Positions 43,406 through 55,955 of a stretch of 64,000 bases of DNA are shown piece after piece. Positions within the stretch are counted from its first letter, which is position 1, and each line of letters starts with the position of its first letter. A program made the position numbers and the translations under genes. Location: contig CM042689.1 of the NCBI GenBank assembly GCA_023614405.1, forward strand, positions 324,353,305-324,417,304, given 5' to 3'. The notes below the pieces were generated by a model. It saw nothing but the letters and a program-made list of their open reading frames with translations. It searched no databases and had not been told where the DNA came from. This DNA comes from Avena insularis. Taxonomy: Eukaryota > Streptophyta > Magnoliopsida > Poales > Poaceae.

Positions 43406-46400
43406 ATATAGCTTTATATCCTTTGAGCGCACGCCAATAAGTAGCGATCAAATCAAGGAAATCGATCAAACGATCTCAATACCGTGAAAGAGAAACTTCC
43501 CAGATCCAGGGAAGCTTATCATAAAGGGCTTCGACAAGGGGTTTTATTCGTTCTTTGAGCAAAAATCTAAGGTCGGAATACCGGAGTTCTTTCTTTGCTT
43601 CTAAGAACATAGATTCCTTCTTCAACCCAGGTCATGACCGAGGGCGGGTATCTCACTCGCATATCTAGAGCCCAGCATCTCTCCTGAACGACACCTTCTG
43701 CAGACTCTACTGGTGGTATTTCCCGAGGCGAGGGTAAATATGTGCATTCATATCGGTCAGGAAACGACAATGACTCTTCTTCTTTCCGGGAAGCTATGGG
43801 CACCTCACAATTCTTAGACTAAATTAGTGGAAGCGAACATTTGTAGCATTCATTGTCACCGATCATTGACAAAAGAAGAAAAAAAGCCGTCGACAACTTA
43901 AGGAATCTTTAGATTTGGCGGCTATAGACTCAAAAGGGCACGAAGGCTGCTGGTACTTTTTTTAGCTAACTAAAGTCCAACTTCCTTTGCCGAAAGAGGA
44001 TGAAACGGATCTTAAATTCAACTTAGCATTACCCGACTCGTAACTTCAAGCACAACCATCCATCTCAATCCAAAATCTCCGATCGTCGTGATCCAAACCC
44101 TCCTCCGGTTTTGGATATATAGACATGCTCGCTCTCAAACCAACCAAGACAGCAACAAGTTCCTATCGAGAACAAGACGACGGATCAATATGACCAATTT
44201 CTAGAATATCTCGGGTGAATACGTGCAAAAGTGTTGCTTAGCTCGGTGAAATGGAATAAGGAAGAAAATGTAGTGTGATAAGGGAAGATGCAAGTCAATT
44301 TTGAGGTTTTCAAGCAAGGGCTGAGATAGATATACAAATAAGAAGAATTCACATCAGAACCCTTTCCTGCTTCCCTTTTTACCCATCGGACTTCCTACGC
44401 TTTCACGGTCCCCCTCTGAGCAGCCGGAATCAATGAAGGAGTTCATTCAGACCGAGCGAGCGGCGTAGATTCAATATGTTTATTGTACCGAACGAAGGAT
44501 TTGCCTTATCACGAAAGCCACATTCGTTTGAGGAAGTCACACGTCCTGTTCCCTATAAATAAGGAGATTCATTCTTTTTTTTAGAAATCCCCTCTTCTTC
44601 CTCCTCAAGCCCCTATCACAAGACCAAGCGGATCTCATCCTGCGGAAGACTCGAGCGGATCTATCTAATGGCATGGCTGGCTGGCGGATGTGATCTATTC
44701 TCGTGTCACATCGCTTTCTTTCTTCTCCCTCCATTTTCTTCACTACTACCGCTTCTACACATAAATCAAAGAAGCATTGTGGAATAGTGGCATTTCGTTA
44801 ATGGCAAAAATGTTCTTAGTGAAAGGGTTGCCGCAAAACTAAGAACTTCGAGCGGTAGGTCTAATCATATAGATGACCATAGCGGCATCATCCAAGACAA
44901 ACACGTCTCCTCGGTCAAAGGGTCTTCTCGCGCAAAGAAGATCAAAAACATAACAACTGATTTCGCAATGCATGTCACCCACCCGCTCTCAATACAGAAG
45001 TGACTCTCTCTCACAAGACAGAGAGAAAGATTACCGATTCATCCAATCCAATTTGATCAAGTGAGTTCATTGTTGTTGTATAGCTCCTTGACAAAACCAT
45101 TCTCAGCTAATAGAAGCCGAGCTATCTATCCGGATCAGGGTTGAACGATCAAAATAAGGTAAAGAAAACAGAAATCCATTGCGATTAGAAACCGGTGACT
45201 CTCTGACGGGGCTCGATGGTGATGTAAGATAGAAAGAATGGGGAGTTAGGGCTTCGGTTTCCTCTGTAGCCAATTCCAATTCCAAATCATTTGCCGACAT
45301 GCGGACTCACTTCTCTTTTATGGGATGAAAGCCCTTATCCAAGGATTCACCCACGTAAATAGAATCAAGTACAACAAGTCAGTCGAGCTTGTGGTAGAAG
45401 ATTGGGCTCTGCCACGCAGATCCACTCAACTAGGAAAGAAATCGCATTCTTGTTACTGTTTGAACGATCCTAGTTACTAGTAGCTAATCAAGTCGAGTAG
45501 GGTGGCCGAGAAGCTTCTTGCGGTGCCCCCAAAGCAAAGCAGACTCTACTCACCCACGTTTTCCACCTACGGAGGGAGAAATCATCGAAATATCCTCCTC
45601 CCCACCCGAAAACAGGACGAGAGTGGATAGGGTGACTAAGGAGGCCGTAAAAATTAGTAGTGCATTTTTGAAAGATAAGACTAAAAAAAGGCGAGAGCAG
45701 CATAATTGTTAGTTAGGGGTAAGAGGGGACGGGCCCGTATAGAAAGTCAATCCTTCTTTTTCCGATATGCCGCTCATAAGCAAGGAGTGCCACGCATCGA
45801 GGCGAAAACTAAGCAAGGGGAATTCCGTCATTCCATGGAAATCCTTTGATTGTTTATAGAATCAAAATAACTAGATAGTCTTTCTTATTCCACTTGCAAG
45901 GCAAGGAAAACAAAATGTCAGTTTCGTTATTACAACCTTATTTTTTTATGTCAAAGATTCTTTGCTTCTCGGTCAGTTTCTTCACTTTTTTCCTTTGAAT
46001 TTTTTTGCATCATGGTCCTAGTCCGAACCATTGGATCGATCAGAAGAAGAAAGGCAAAGGAATTGAAAGGTAGAGTAAGAAGCATCGCCCAGCAGAGTGA
46101 TTGAGGGAGTCTTCCCCAGCACATTTGTCTTATTTTTTAACTTACATAACTCCATGGATGCCACCTGGACGTGCCATAGCCATAGACCAAGCACTCTTGT
46201 AGCTTCGGAATTGAATGAAGCAAGAGAAAGATCAAGCCGAAGGGCAGGGTCAAAGAGGCCTCACATAAGCTTCTTCTCACAGTGTGAATCGGTGGAACCA
46301 ACCGTTCAATGCACGCATTACTGCTTTCTTTAATAATATTTCAAGCTGTCTTCTTCAGAGCCTTCTGGATGAATTGGCAAGTGCAGCTAAGGGCATGGCT

Positions 46401-47203
46401 TGCTTGATAAGTACCCCAGAGGAGGTGTCCTAACGCAATAGGTCGGTTCAAATGGCAATTGAGGATGAAACCAATGGATTCCAAAGGGTGGGGATCCTAT
46501 GTCTATAGATAGATTCAACATCCTACCCCTTCCTCCATGGCAAGACATTGGAACCCACTTGGCATAGCCTTAAGAATATTAACTTACAGTAGGGCCTACT
46601 TAATCGACTATGGTACTCTATCTAGACGACTCTGAATAGCTTACCTATGCTCCCTAACTTATGCTGCCTTGCCTTTTTTTTCTAGATGGGGCTTGTGCAT
46701 GGACGGAAGCGAGCAACTGCAAAAACCACTTACATCACCTATAAGGGTATCGATCCTTCTTCTATAATTCGAGCTTCTAACCAACTTGACTTGTAGATCG
46801 ATCAATTAATTTCTAGGTCGATTACAGAGAACGTCCACGTACATCTCACGTACGAGTAGCTCATCGCTGCCCTACTGCTCTCCTCAGTAAATGAAGGTGC
46901 TGAGTTCCATCTTTCAGCAGACGACGCATAAGATTGAACAATTCTTGTATGTATATAGACAAGTAAAGCTTCCTCTCACATTATGACATCCTCCAAGACA
47001 ATTGGTTTTGCTTTGGTGACTCTCTCGAGCAGCATCTATATTTAAGTCCTTGGGTTTTCCCACTGGAGTATGTCGGCGGATAAGAGTTGTCTGACCGAGT
47101 GCATTACGATTCCATGGCTACTTCGCTTGTTCTTGACTTCTGTTGTATGCCTTTGACTCTTTTTGTAGTGCTAGCTAAAAACAAATCGTAGGATTGATTC
47201 CTT
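43406..47203. other. NUMT interval without recognised gene
   Basis: About 3.8 kb of mitochondrial-like intergenic DNA. Open frames on both strands are under 80 codons and show no family motif. Confidence 0.5.
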
Positions 47204-47524
47204 GTGATCGATGAAATTATGCAGCCGGTGAAAGAATTCAATGAGCTTATTTATATCAATAACAATTACGAGAAGGCAAGGAAGACGAAGAACCAAGAAG
47301 AAATGGCAAAGTGGAGTCGACCTTTGGGAGGTATGTTGAAACTGAACGTTGATGCTGCTTTTAATCATGATACCAATGCTTGTGCAACCGGAGTTGTTAT
47401 AAGAGATGAAAAAGGAGGCTTCATTATAGCTAGAAGCAAGAAAATTGACCATGCTTTTGATGGCGGATCCAGAGAAATGGGAACGAGGCTGACCTATCCA
47501 GGTAGTGAAGTCTACCTATGCTAA
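47204..47524 (+). pseudogene. RNase H-like (RVT_3) fragment in mitochondrial block
   Basis: The frame contains KLNVDAAFNHDTNACATGVVIRDEKGGF, the opening of the plant RNase H-like domain with its first catalytic Asp (N-V-D-A-A-F) and the GVVIRDE turn. About 50 residues of the domain are kept before the match fades near GSREMG. Upstream residues 1-40 resemble the linker before this domain. No reverse transcriptase accompanies it. It is probably nuclear-type non-LTR retrotransposon DNA that had entered the mitochondrial genome, although insertion after the NUMT formed is possible. Confidence 0.6.
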
Positions 47525-50500
47525 AGAGCAAGTTCAATATTTGGTTCGAGTAGCCAGCCTATTTTAAGGAGTGGCTTATTATAGTATTCTTAAAAATCAT
47601 ACGAACAAAGAAAGCCTATTTTAGGAGTCCACCATATCAAGGGAAAGGGAGATCAGGCTTGGCCTTCGCTTTGCTTATTCATCTTTCTTTCTTTGCTTTT
47701 GAATGACTTGATGGGTCTAGATAATAACAAGAAGAGTCAAGGTAGCGAAAGGGCTTTAATTTAAGGCTAGTGCTAGTGGTGAAGGAAATCAAATGGCGAG
47801 AAGACACGGATTCAGACTTCTTTTTTAATAGCCCTTGGTGGTATGCGATTCATTGAACGAAGAAGGCGGTCTTTCTTCCTCACGAACAAGATTGGAGTAC
47901 CCACAAGACTTGCTAATTTCTTGAGAGCGCTTCGTCTACATGCGCAGAGGCAAGTTGGGGAGGGTGATCAAGAGGAAAATCGTCTCTAGCCGATCATTCT
48001 CCCGCCAGATTTCCTTGGACCATTTTAGTGGAGCGATGGGGTGCCCGCCTTTCATCATCCGGATACTAGGACGAATGAATATTGAAAAACGAAACCCTCA
48101 TCCTAGTTATGTAATACTTCAAACTACCAAGTGTGTAGGAACTGCAGGTAAATGGTATTGCGGTTAGAAGTTGAAAGGGCACAATTCAAGTCAACTAACT
48201 ATCAGTTACCTTTGCTTCATTGAGCATACGCATATAGAGCGGTCTAACAAATGAACCAAACTAGTGCATCAGCAGTGCATCATGCTTAGGTGCAACACCA
48301 TCAAACTATGACACCACACTTGAAACAATATCTTGACAAAAAAGACTTGTGGATGTGGGCAACTTACTGGATTTGCACGCATACCAGGAGTTCAAAAGCG
48401 AAAACCCACCGTTCAAAAAAATACTCCATACCTAGTTTACCTATTATAAGGTCTTGTGGGAATATGGTCAAATTCCACTAATGCCTATGTAATATGACTC
48501 ATCAATCCTTATGCATGTAGGCTTCACTTATTTATGGGAATTTGTGTTAGAAAGCCTGCAAGGTTAATTACGAATGTTTGTCTTTTTCACCATCGCTGTT
48601 CCCGGTCCACTCCACCTTCAACCCTTTGAGCGAAATGTGGCAAAAGGAAGGAAAATCCATGGACCGACCCCATTGTCTCCACCCCGTAGGAACTACGAGA
48701 TCACCCCAAGGACGCCTTCGACATCCAGGGGTCACGGACCGACCATAGACCCTGTTCAATAAGTGGAACACATTAGCCGTCCGCTCTCCGGTTGGACAGT
48801 AAGGGTCGGAGAAGGGCAATCACTCGTTCTTAAAACCAGCATTCTGAAGTTTCAGATCAAAGAGTCGGGCGGAAAAAGGGGAGAGCTCCCTGTTCCTGGA
48901 TTCCCCGGAACCACAAGAATCCTTCGAATGGGATTCCAACTCAGCACCTTTTGTTTTGAGATTAATCCTCCAAACCAACTAAACCGGGGAAGCTGAAGCG
49001 GAAATGCAATTCTCGGGTGAGGGAAGGGGGAAGCTCCAGGAAGGCTTCGCTCGCTCGCTCAAAAAGCTCTAACGCTCGTTTACGAGTGGAGTGCATAAGC
49101 CCTTATTGAAGTAGGGCGAGGCCTTACTACACGAGCTCGTAAGTCAAGCACAGAACGAGCCTTGTCTACGAAGCTTCGCTTCATCATCTTGCTTGCTTCT
49201 GGCGAAGCTTAACGCACTATAACATAGGCATGCATGATGGTATGGTAGGAAGACTCCTTTTAAGGCCGACCACTACATAGGAGCGATAGGAAGCCAAGCC
49301 GTCAAAAGGAAAGGCGAGTAGCCCTTATTGCAATAGCAAACGGCCTACTTATAGCCCTATTTATACTCTTTCTCGGGGACTTCAACGGGCCTTACAAGCT
49401 CAATAAATTGCAATTCTTCACCTTTTCCTCGAAGCGGAATGCATTTTCTTACTTGATTGACATTGATGATATGTGTACCACACCGAACAAGCAATATGTC
49501 ATATGCTTGATGTACCAGCAAGCCAGCTCTTTTTTTCTCAGTTCCCTTATCCTTAGTCAAAAGAAAATGAAAGAGAGTTTGTATTTCTTTGGTTTAGTTA
49601 TAAGAGTCATTATGATTACTATGCTACAACTTAGTGAACAAATTTCAATTGTATTTAGTCATATATTTACGTGTGTCATTCCGCTTTTCATTAGACTTTT
49701 CGTTTGTGTTATCTTTGGAGGAACGCACCTTCCTTTCCTCCCTTATTTTTGAAGAACAAAGATGAGAACACTTCAAAAGACAAAGATGAGAACCTTGGTG
49801 ATTCAGAAGTTGACTACTTTGTTCGCACTTTCTATTTGCGTAAGAAAAGTATGCTCCTTTCCTCCTCCAATCGCCGAGTTCACTAGCCGAAGAAAAATAG
49901 ATGGATTGAGCGACGGACATTAACCTGGATTTAGCCCTCCTCTCTACTATCTCTTGGCTAGACCTCAGTTTAGAGCAAAGCGTGAACTTAAGGCTAACCA
50001 TCAATAAGATTGACTCGACAGGTTCCTATGAAAGTGAAAGGCGGAGCTCTTGTATTAAACAAAACTTCCTTTTCTTTGGGTATCTCGAATGCGATTCGAG
50101 GTGTGATTTAGGTCTTGATCGAGAGTGCTTCCTTTCGTGCCTTGGTTAGCCGGAACTAGAAATGCGGGACTATGGAGAAGGGTCCTCGGGCGAGATGGCT
50201 AAGCGTGTCTGACGAATTCGTCTATCTGAAGATCTGAGAAATAATTACAGCTCGTCCTTGGATGGACCATAGGCACGATGCTAGAGAGTGTAGTTCGAGC
50301 ATTCTATTGTGTGCTCGATCCGTGATACGCAAAGCAATCTCCTGTTTACTATTGATCTAATGACAGTTGATTGAGACTTGCCATTGTCGTATTTTCGAAC
50401 TCTTATCATCCGTTCGAATCCAGTTCGTCCACGCCACAAAACTCGAATCGAAAAACAAAGATCATGACTATTTTGAGAAACTCGAATGAAGATACCAACG

Positions 50501-52149
50501 CCCATGCTTACCTACGTCACATTCTTAAAGATCGGTGGTACGAAAACCGCCATGTAAAGTCAAACTAGAAAGCATATGTTTGACGCATCTTATGACCATA
50601 AAGTAACCCTATAAAATCCAGAAAAGAATCAAATAAGGGTAAAGAAATCCACTATAACTATACTCGGATGGCGTTCGCAACACAACAGTTCGATCTAAAG
50701 ACCTCCCTCATCACAAACAACGGATCTATGCTGAGAAGGAAAATAGATTGATAGCTCAATAAGAAGCAGACAGATATCCTAGTCGAATGCCAATGGCCAA
50801 GTGGTTGTACAAAAGGCCCCGAAGAAAGAAGAAGATGAAGGAAGCCTGAACAATGTTGCAAACTCTTGAGCTGTGAACGTGTATCACTGGATGGATGCGG
50901 CTATCCGGAGGCGTGGAGCTCTAAGGCAAACATTCACGAAAGCAGTGTTATCCTTTATTAGGTCGCTTGGTTCATTCAGAAGGGGTAAAAGAGATGGCAA
51001 TGGGACGACTATAGGAGCTCCACTAAAATAAGAATTTCTTAACTTAAGTAAATGTTCTTCGGCATATCTTTTCTTTACAAGCGCAACCGCTACTAAACAA
51101 ATAGGGGTCACCAATTCCTAACTCAGGGCTCGACACTCAATGTTTTGCACACCTTGAAAACATCACTTTGCTTGTTGGAAGGCAGGGTGCACCCATTAGA
51201 AACTGCATTTGCTAACGCGATTCACAAGAGCGCGAGTCCTATTTTGGATGTAAGGGCTGTAGATCAAGAACCAAGGTAAGGAGGAGCATACTCGTCGTAT
51301 GGAGTTCAGCGTTCAGGGCTAAGGCATGTATCACCACATTTCTCTTTGTTTAAGGAAATCCCGCAAAAGCATTTAGAAAAGCACGACTAACATTAAGAAG
51401 TGGGATTTCCATACCCATCACCGGATTCTCGTTCTCAGTCTCGACTTGTGCCCCGCATCGGCTAATGAATCCACATCTGCATACTCTACTTCTAGAAAGC
51501 GCCTACACCTCTATGGAAGAAAGCAAGTCACAAGATGGGGGTCAGGTGAATAACATTTAAGAATACACTTGCGCGCGCCATATCTTCCCTGTCTCTACCA
51601 CTTTGGTAGGCCGCGGTACCCAGGTCAATATCCATAGAATCCGGATCTTGGAATGATCCTAGCGAGCTAAGTTAATAAAATGGCATAATAGCTCAGTCTC
51701 TTCGCCTTCCAGCGATAGAAAATCCATGAGTTCATAACCCCGAGTCTTGCTCGTTGGTTTTTACCCAGGCGCATAGCCCCTTTATCCTTGACCATCATCT
51801 CATTTATCTTTATTAACCACGTCAAATCAACTAGACAAAAGAAATTGACATTCTTCTTAGTCATACCTCTGCCTTCATTGGCTGAGCCAGCTCGACCCAA
51901 TAAAAAAAGAATTGGGGGTGTTAAGCCATACCTAAAGAGTCGAGGGCATTTCCATTGGTTACTTCTTGCGGGCCTACTTGTTTTGACATGACGACTAGAG
52001 AATTCCCTTTCTAGGAGCGCTTGATTGCTAGAGATTACTCTTTGCCTAAGGAAAGAAAAGAAGAAAAAGCTTTCAGGGTTTAAGGGGGCGGGAACTCCAA
52101 TAACTCCCGTGTCATCATCGCCCGCTTAGTCCTTTGTTTTGACTTCAGT
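47525..52149. other. NUMT interval without recognised gene
   Basis: About 4.6 kb. The stretch 48775-48965 (GGGCAATCACTCGTTCTTAA, AGAGTCGGGCGGAAAAAGG, ACTCAGCACCTTTTGTTTTGAGA) looks like the conserved 5' flank found before some grass mitochondrial genes, but no gene follows. A frame at 49408-49752 is hydrophobic, without a recognised family. Confidence 0.45.
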
Positions 52150-52490
52150 CTACCCCTCTCGACTATCACCCTCGGTGCTAGCAGAGAATTCCTCCAAGAA
52201 CTGACTAAGATCACCTCTACTGTGTTGTGTAGTATGGCTCATGTTCCCGAAGGTTACATCCATACTTGCATATAATTTCCTCCCAATAAGATCCCAACAT
52301 TGATATCCCTTTTGGCTAGATGCGTAATCAAGAAATATACACCTCACCGCCGGATCCAACTTGCCAACAGAAGGTCGATGATCTCGCACACACAACCTTT
52401 CACTTTTGTTTAGGAGGCACTGGAACTCCCTTTGGCCCAAGAGAAGTTCTGGAGACTTCATACCAAGTATCCTAGGCGGCATATGGTTTA
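52150..52490 (-). pseudogene. Copia integrase-side fragment in mitochondrial block
   Basis: The minus-strand frame contains DHRPSVGKLDPAVRC, IFLDYASSQKGYQCWD and MDVTFGN, the segment between integrase and reverse transcriptase of plant Copia polyproteins. It is a single short piece with no LTR. It lies about 1 kb from a plus-strand Copia reverse transcriptase fragment, so the two are not in one element orientation. Confidence 0.75.
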
Positions 52491-53439
52491 TGAGGCTGTC
52501 ATCATCACCGCCTCACTCGAGAAATTCTTTGGCACATTTATCTAAAACATAAGTGACCGTGCCACCTCCTGCAGATGTCGGTTCTTCCTTTCCCTTATGC
52601 CGATCACTACTATCTCTTATCTTTAGAATGCGCCTACGCATCTACTCCCGACTCTATCAAATTATTCATCTAGTCTCGAATAATGTGCCAGCCTAACCTG
52701 GATAGTAGGTTTGTCTCGCAGAGATAGGTGAAATGAGAGGCTCGCCCAATAAAGATGAAGTACGGGCCCATATTCTTTAGTCAAGAAAGAAAGGTTAAGG
52801 GTCTTGATGTCCATAGATTGAGTTGGCTGTTTCACCAGACTGTTGCCCACCTCTGCATACACAACCTCGCGTTCGCCTACTCCAACCAACAAGTTTCAGT
52901 ATTCCACCGGATTCTTTTCCTTTGCTTTTTGAAGTTAGTTCAATGTGCATCCTGCTTTAGCTAGATCTAGTGGGTATGCTCCTTTAAGTTAGGGAACCTT
53001 TATTTTAGTAGATTTAGTTGGAATGTTTGCATTTCAGTATACCTTGCTTATGACGCATATAGCGCAGCCGGTAGTTAAGCTTGGATGCTATTCTAGTTTC
53101 ATTCTATTCAGCCGAGGTGATAATAGGAATAGAGATTCTTCTTGTTCGATGATCTACCAATAGATAGTGAGGGCTCACAACTACCCAAGTAAGGTTGGAA
53201 TCGAATCAAACCTAGTAGGGGTTGAGGGAGCTATGTATCCATTATTTGCATTTCACCAACCTCTCTCATTTGCATTTCATGCGTCAATCAATACTTTCTT
53301 TCCTTCTTTTCCCTCTTATAAAGATGTGATTTCCTTGCCCTTTTCTTAAACCTGCTTCAAAGTCCACTAGTGCTCTTTAAATGCGGCATAACTACTAGGT
53401 AGCAAGCATACTGACTTTCTTAACATCACCGACCATCGC

Positions 53440-54215
53440 CCTTACGCAAAGCGATCTATGGTCTCAACAAGCCCCGATAGCGTCGGTTTTGAAGTTCAAC
53501 AGTGGTTATCCGAGGCAGGTTTGCTCGGAGTGATCATGATTCGGCCATGTTCGTATCGGTTTATCCTCGAGGACGTGCTATTCTGTTGTTGTATGTTGAT
53601 GATATCAAACCGACCGGTGATTACTCCGTTACCATATCGCTGATCAAGTGTCGCCTTCATCAATTATTTGCTATGAAGTATTGACGCCTTCTAAGCCTTT
53701 TCTTGGCTTGGAGGTCGCACATTCTCCTCGTGGATATTTGGTATCTCAGATCAAATAACGTCATGACTTGATCACTCGAGCTCAACTCAATGATGAGAAG
53801 ACTGACACTCCCTTGGAGCTTTACGTTAAACTCCGTCCATCGATGGCTCACCATTATCTGATCCGACGCAGATGCATGTAGGGTCGGCAGTTTGGTTTAT
53901 CTCGATCTCTTGCCCAGATGGCTTTTCCTAAGAAAGTAAGCCTTTCATGGCTGCCCCCGTCGATTCACTTTGCAGCGATTCGATTCTTAGATATATTCGA
54001 GGTACCTTTTCTCGAGCCGTCCTTTTTCCGTCATCGTCTTCTTTAGAGTTGCGTGCTACTACTATCGATGCCGATTGGGCCTTCGATAGGTGCTCAACTA
54101 CAGGCTTATCTATTTTATGGGGAGACTCTCCACTATCTTGGATGAGATAAAAGCAATAGACAGTTGTTCTTCCATCGAAGCGGAGTACACCAAAGCGTCA
54201 GATATGAACCCCTTC
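53440..54215 (+). pseudogene. Copia reverse transcriptase and RNase H remnant in mitochondrial block
   Basis: Scattered across frames are SIYGLNKP, SDHDSAMFVSVYPRGR, LLLYVDD (the active-site motif), LHQLFAMKY, FLGLEVAHSPRGYLVSQIK, ILRYIRGTFSRA, LFPSSSSLELRA and STTGLSILWGDSPLSW, in the right order for Copia reverse transcriptase and RNase H. Several stops and shifts separate them. No LTRs are seen. Copia pieces of this kind are known as promiscuous DNA in plant mitochondria. Confidence 0.8.
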
Positions 54216-54225
54216 AAACATTAAA

Positions 54226-54300
54226 ATGGCTATCGATTCGATGATCCCCATAGGGCGCGGTCGTGAGAGTTCATTAGTGGGGATGAAGACCGGTGGCAAA
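54226..54300 (+). pseudogene. atp1-like fragment (ATP synthase alpha subunit)
   Basis: About 25 codons reading AIDSMIPIGRGRESSLVGMKTGGKTA resemble the AtpA segment A-[IV]-D-x-[LM]-[IV]-P-I-G-R-G-Q-R-E...G-D-R-Q-T-G-K-T-A, which includes the P-loop. Several key positions are changed (Q-T-G-K-T to K-T-G-G-K-T). The frame continues without stop to 54555 into unrelated sequence, giving a 109-codon chimeric ORF directly upstream of and overlapping rps2. Confidence 0.5.
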
Positions 54301-54526
54301 ACAGCAAAGCTACAGATACAATTCGAAGACAAAAGAAAAGGTCAAGATGTAAGAACGAGAGTTTTTTCTTCACCCACCTTTCTTTCTATCCGAGTTCTTC
54401 CCTCTTTCGCTTTGAACTCTGGTTATGTCACCACCTTTGATGTTGACTCGACTGAGTGGTTAGAAGATCAGCCTAACCTATTCGATTTTTCGACTTACCA
54501 CCTGTATCTCATGAAACAAAACCGAA

Positions 54527-55617
54527 ATGACAATCCTTTCGATAGTATGTACTAAATTACTTTGTACGAATGCACATCTCGGCCGTCGGGTAGCTTATCA
54601 CCATTTCCAAGTCTATATCCGTGGTTCAAGAAATGGAATTGCTATTCTCGATTCAGACAAGACAATTTGTTTATGAAACGCTCTTCATTTTATAGGATCT
54701 CCCACGTCAAAAAGGCTTCCTTCTTTTTAAAGACCAATCATTTATTTTATTTAGAGATAATGGAAGAAATGGCGAGCTATTTAAGAAGCTATTTTAGAAA
54801 TGTGAATTCGCATTGTTTCGATGATTCTCAATGGAAGATCGGGCGTTTTGACCAATTCTTTTGCTAATAAAAAATTCCGTTCAAGAAAGAAAAGATCCAT
54901 TTTGGGCTGAACCAACAACCTGATTGTGTGGTTATTCTCAATGCGATAGAAAGTCTTCCATCTTTGGAAGCTGATCGATCACAAATACCTATTGCATCCT
55001 TAGGGGATTCTACGATCCCATGGGAATGGTATAGACGAATCACTTATACCATCCCAACTAGGGATACTCTAGAAATAGTATACTTTTTTTGTCATTCGAT
55101 CATGAAAACAGTGATTATTGAACAGAATGAGATTAAGGTGGAAACAGAAGAAAGAAAACTTCTGAATTCCACTTTAGCCGCTAGAGCCGCCTACTCCTCA
55201 ACCTCTTCCCCAAAAGGAGGGAAAAAGCGGGCATCTGGCTATTTGTTTTGGGTTATTTTGCCTATTGCAATAGCAACCGCTTTTTTTGAAATGAATCCCT
55301 CTTGGATCGCGTCCGATCAAGCTATGGAACTAATCATGGAATCGATTCTATCGGTTTCGCAATCTGTTTTTCACATTCTAATGGCCTTTTTCGCAGAAAT
55401 GCGGGAGAATGCTCCCCTCGGCGGAACAGAGCAACTGGCAAATCCAAGTCCTTCGCGTTCGGAGGAAGAAACCCCCAAGGCCCCACACGTTCATCTAATG
55501 CATAGTGATAGTGATAGCGTTAACCAAGGGGGTGGGAGCGATGTTCTTCCCTGCATCAGAATCCTTGAGAAGGGACTGAACAATTTCCTATTTGGATATG
55601 ATGGAGAAGAAGAATGA
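54527..55617 (+). pseudogene. rps2: rps2 (mitochondrial ribosomal protein S2) with long C-terminal extension
   Basis: Small-subunit ribosomal protein S2, encoded in cereal mitochondria. The start ATG at 54527 gives MTILSIV, then AHLGRRVAYHHFQVYIRGSRNG and AILDSDKTICL. There a TGA replaces the expected Arg codon CGA. A further shift near 54710 moves the match into the frame FFLKTNHLFYLEIMEEMASYL...DDSQWKIGRF, and another near 54865 into FGLNQQPD and VVILNA...LEADRSQIPIASLGDSTIPWEWYRRITY. The last frame stays open to 55617 with a tail holding a hydrophobic segment (FWVILPIAIATAFF) and Ser-rich acidic sequence; cereal rps2 genes are known for long, variable C-termini. The tail contains copy B of the 140-bp repeat. 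The first 29 bases overlap the upstream chimeric frame. Not translatable as one protein here. Confidence 0.82.
55410..55549 (+). repeat. 140-bp direct repeat, copy B (within rps2 tail)
   Basis: Matches 43266-43405 with one difference. Since this copy is in a reading frame, it is likely the source. Confidence 0.95.
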
Positions 55618-55955
55618 AGCGAATGCGTAGGCGCAAGCTGAGTCAAACTCCGTTTTTGCATTTCCATGATCTGGAACCCTCCTGTTCTTTCTTTAGACCT
55701 TCTATCTTCGATCTATTCTACCTCTTCTTTTTCTTTTGTTGCGCGGGAACGTTAGTGAAGTTTCTCAATGGCGGACATCAAGTAGTGAAATGGCTGTATA
55801 CAACTGGAATATTACTTTGGCCACGAGTACAATCTGGCTTACTAGCCTCTGAAATAGAGACACAGGCAGGTGTGGATAAAGCATATGATAAGGCCTCCGA
55901 TCTTTCAAGATATGACGAAAGCAATGTTCGGGTTATTTCGAAATTCCAGTGGTAG
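55614..55955 (+). CDS. Unknown mitochondrial ORF overlapping rps2 by ATGA
   Basis: An open frame of 113 codons whose ATG overlaps the stop of the rps2 frame (ATGA at 55614-55617). It begins MKRMRRRKLSQ, has one long hydrophobic, Phe-rich segment around residues 28-45 (IFDLFYLFFFFCCAG), and ends in VRVISKFQW. I recognise no family. It may be a continuation of the rps2 tail in another frame after an indel, or a separate small membrane ORF. It is intact in this block, but its coding status is unproven. Confidence 0.35.
   Translation: MKRMRRRKLSQTPFLHFHDLEPSCSFFRPSIFDLFYLFFFFCCAGTLVKFLNGGHQVVKWLYTTGILLWPRVQSGLLASEIETQAGVDKAYDKASDLSRYDESNVRVISKFQW

Noticed and set aside
47940..48167. Arg/Lys-rich plus-strand frame as a ribosomal protein
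   Set aside because: Basic composition only; I could not match it to any mitochondrial or plastid ribosomal protein.
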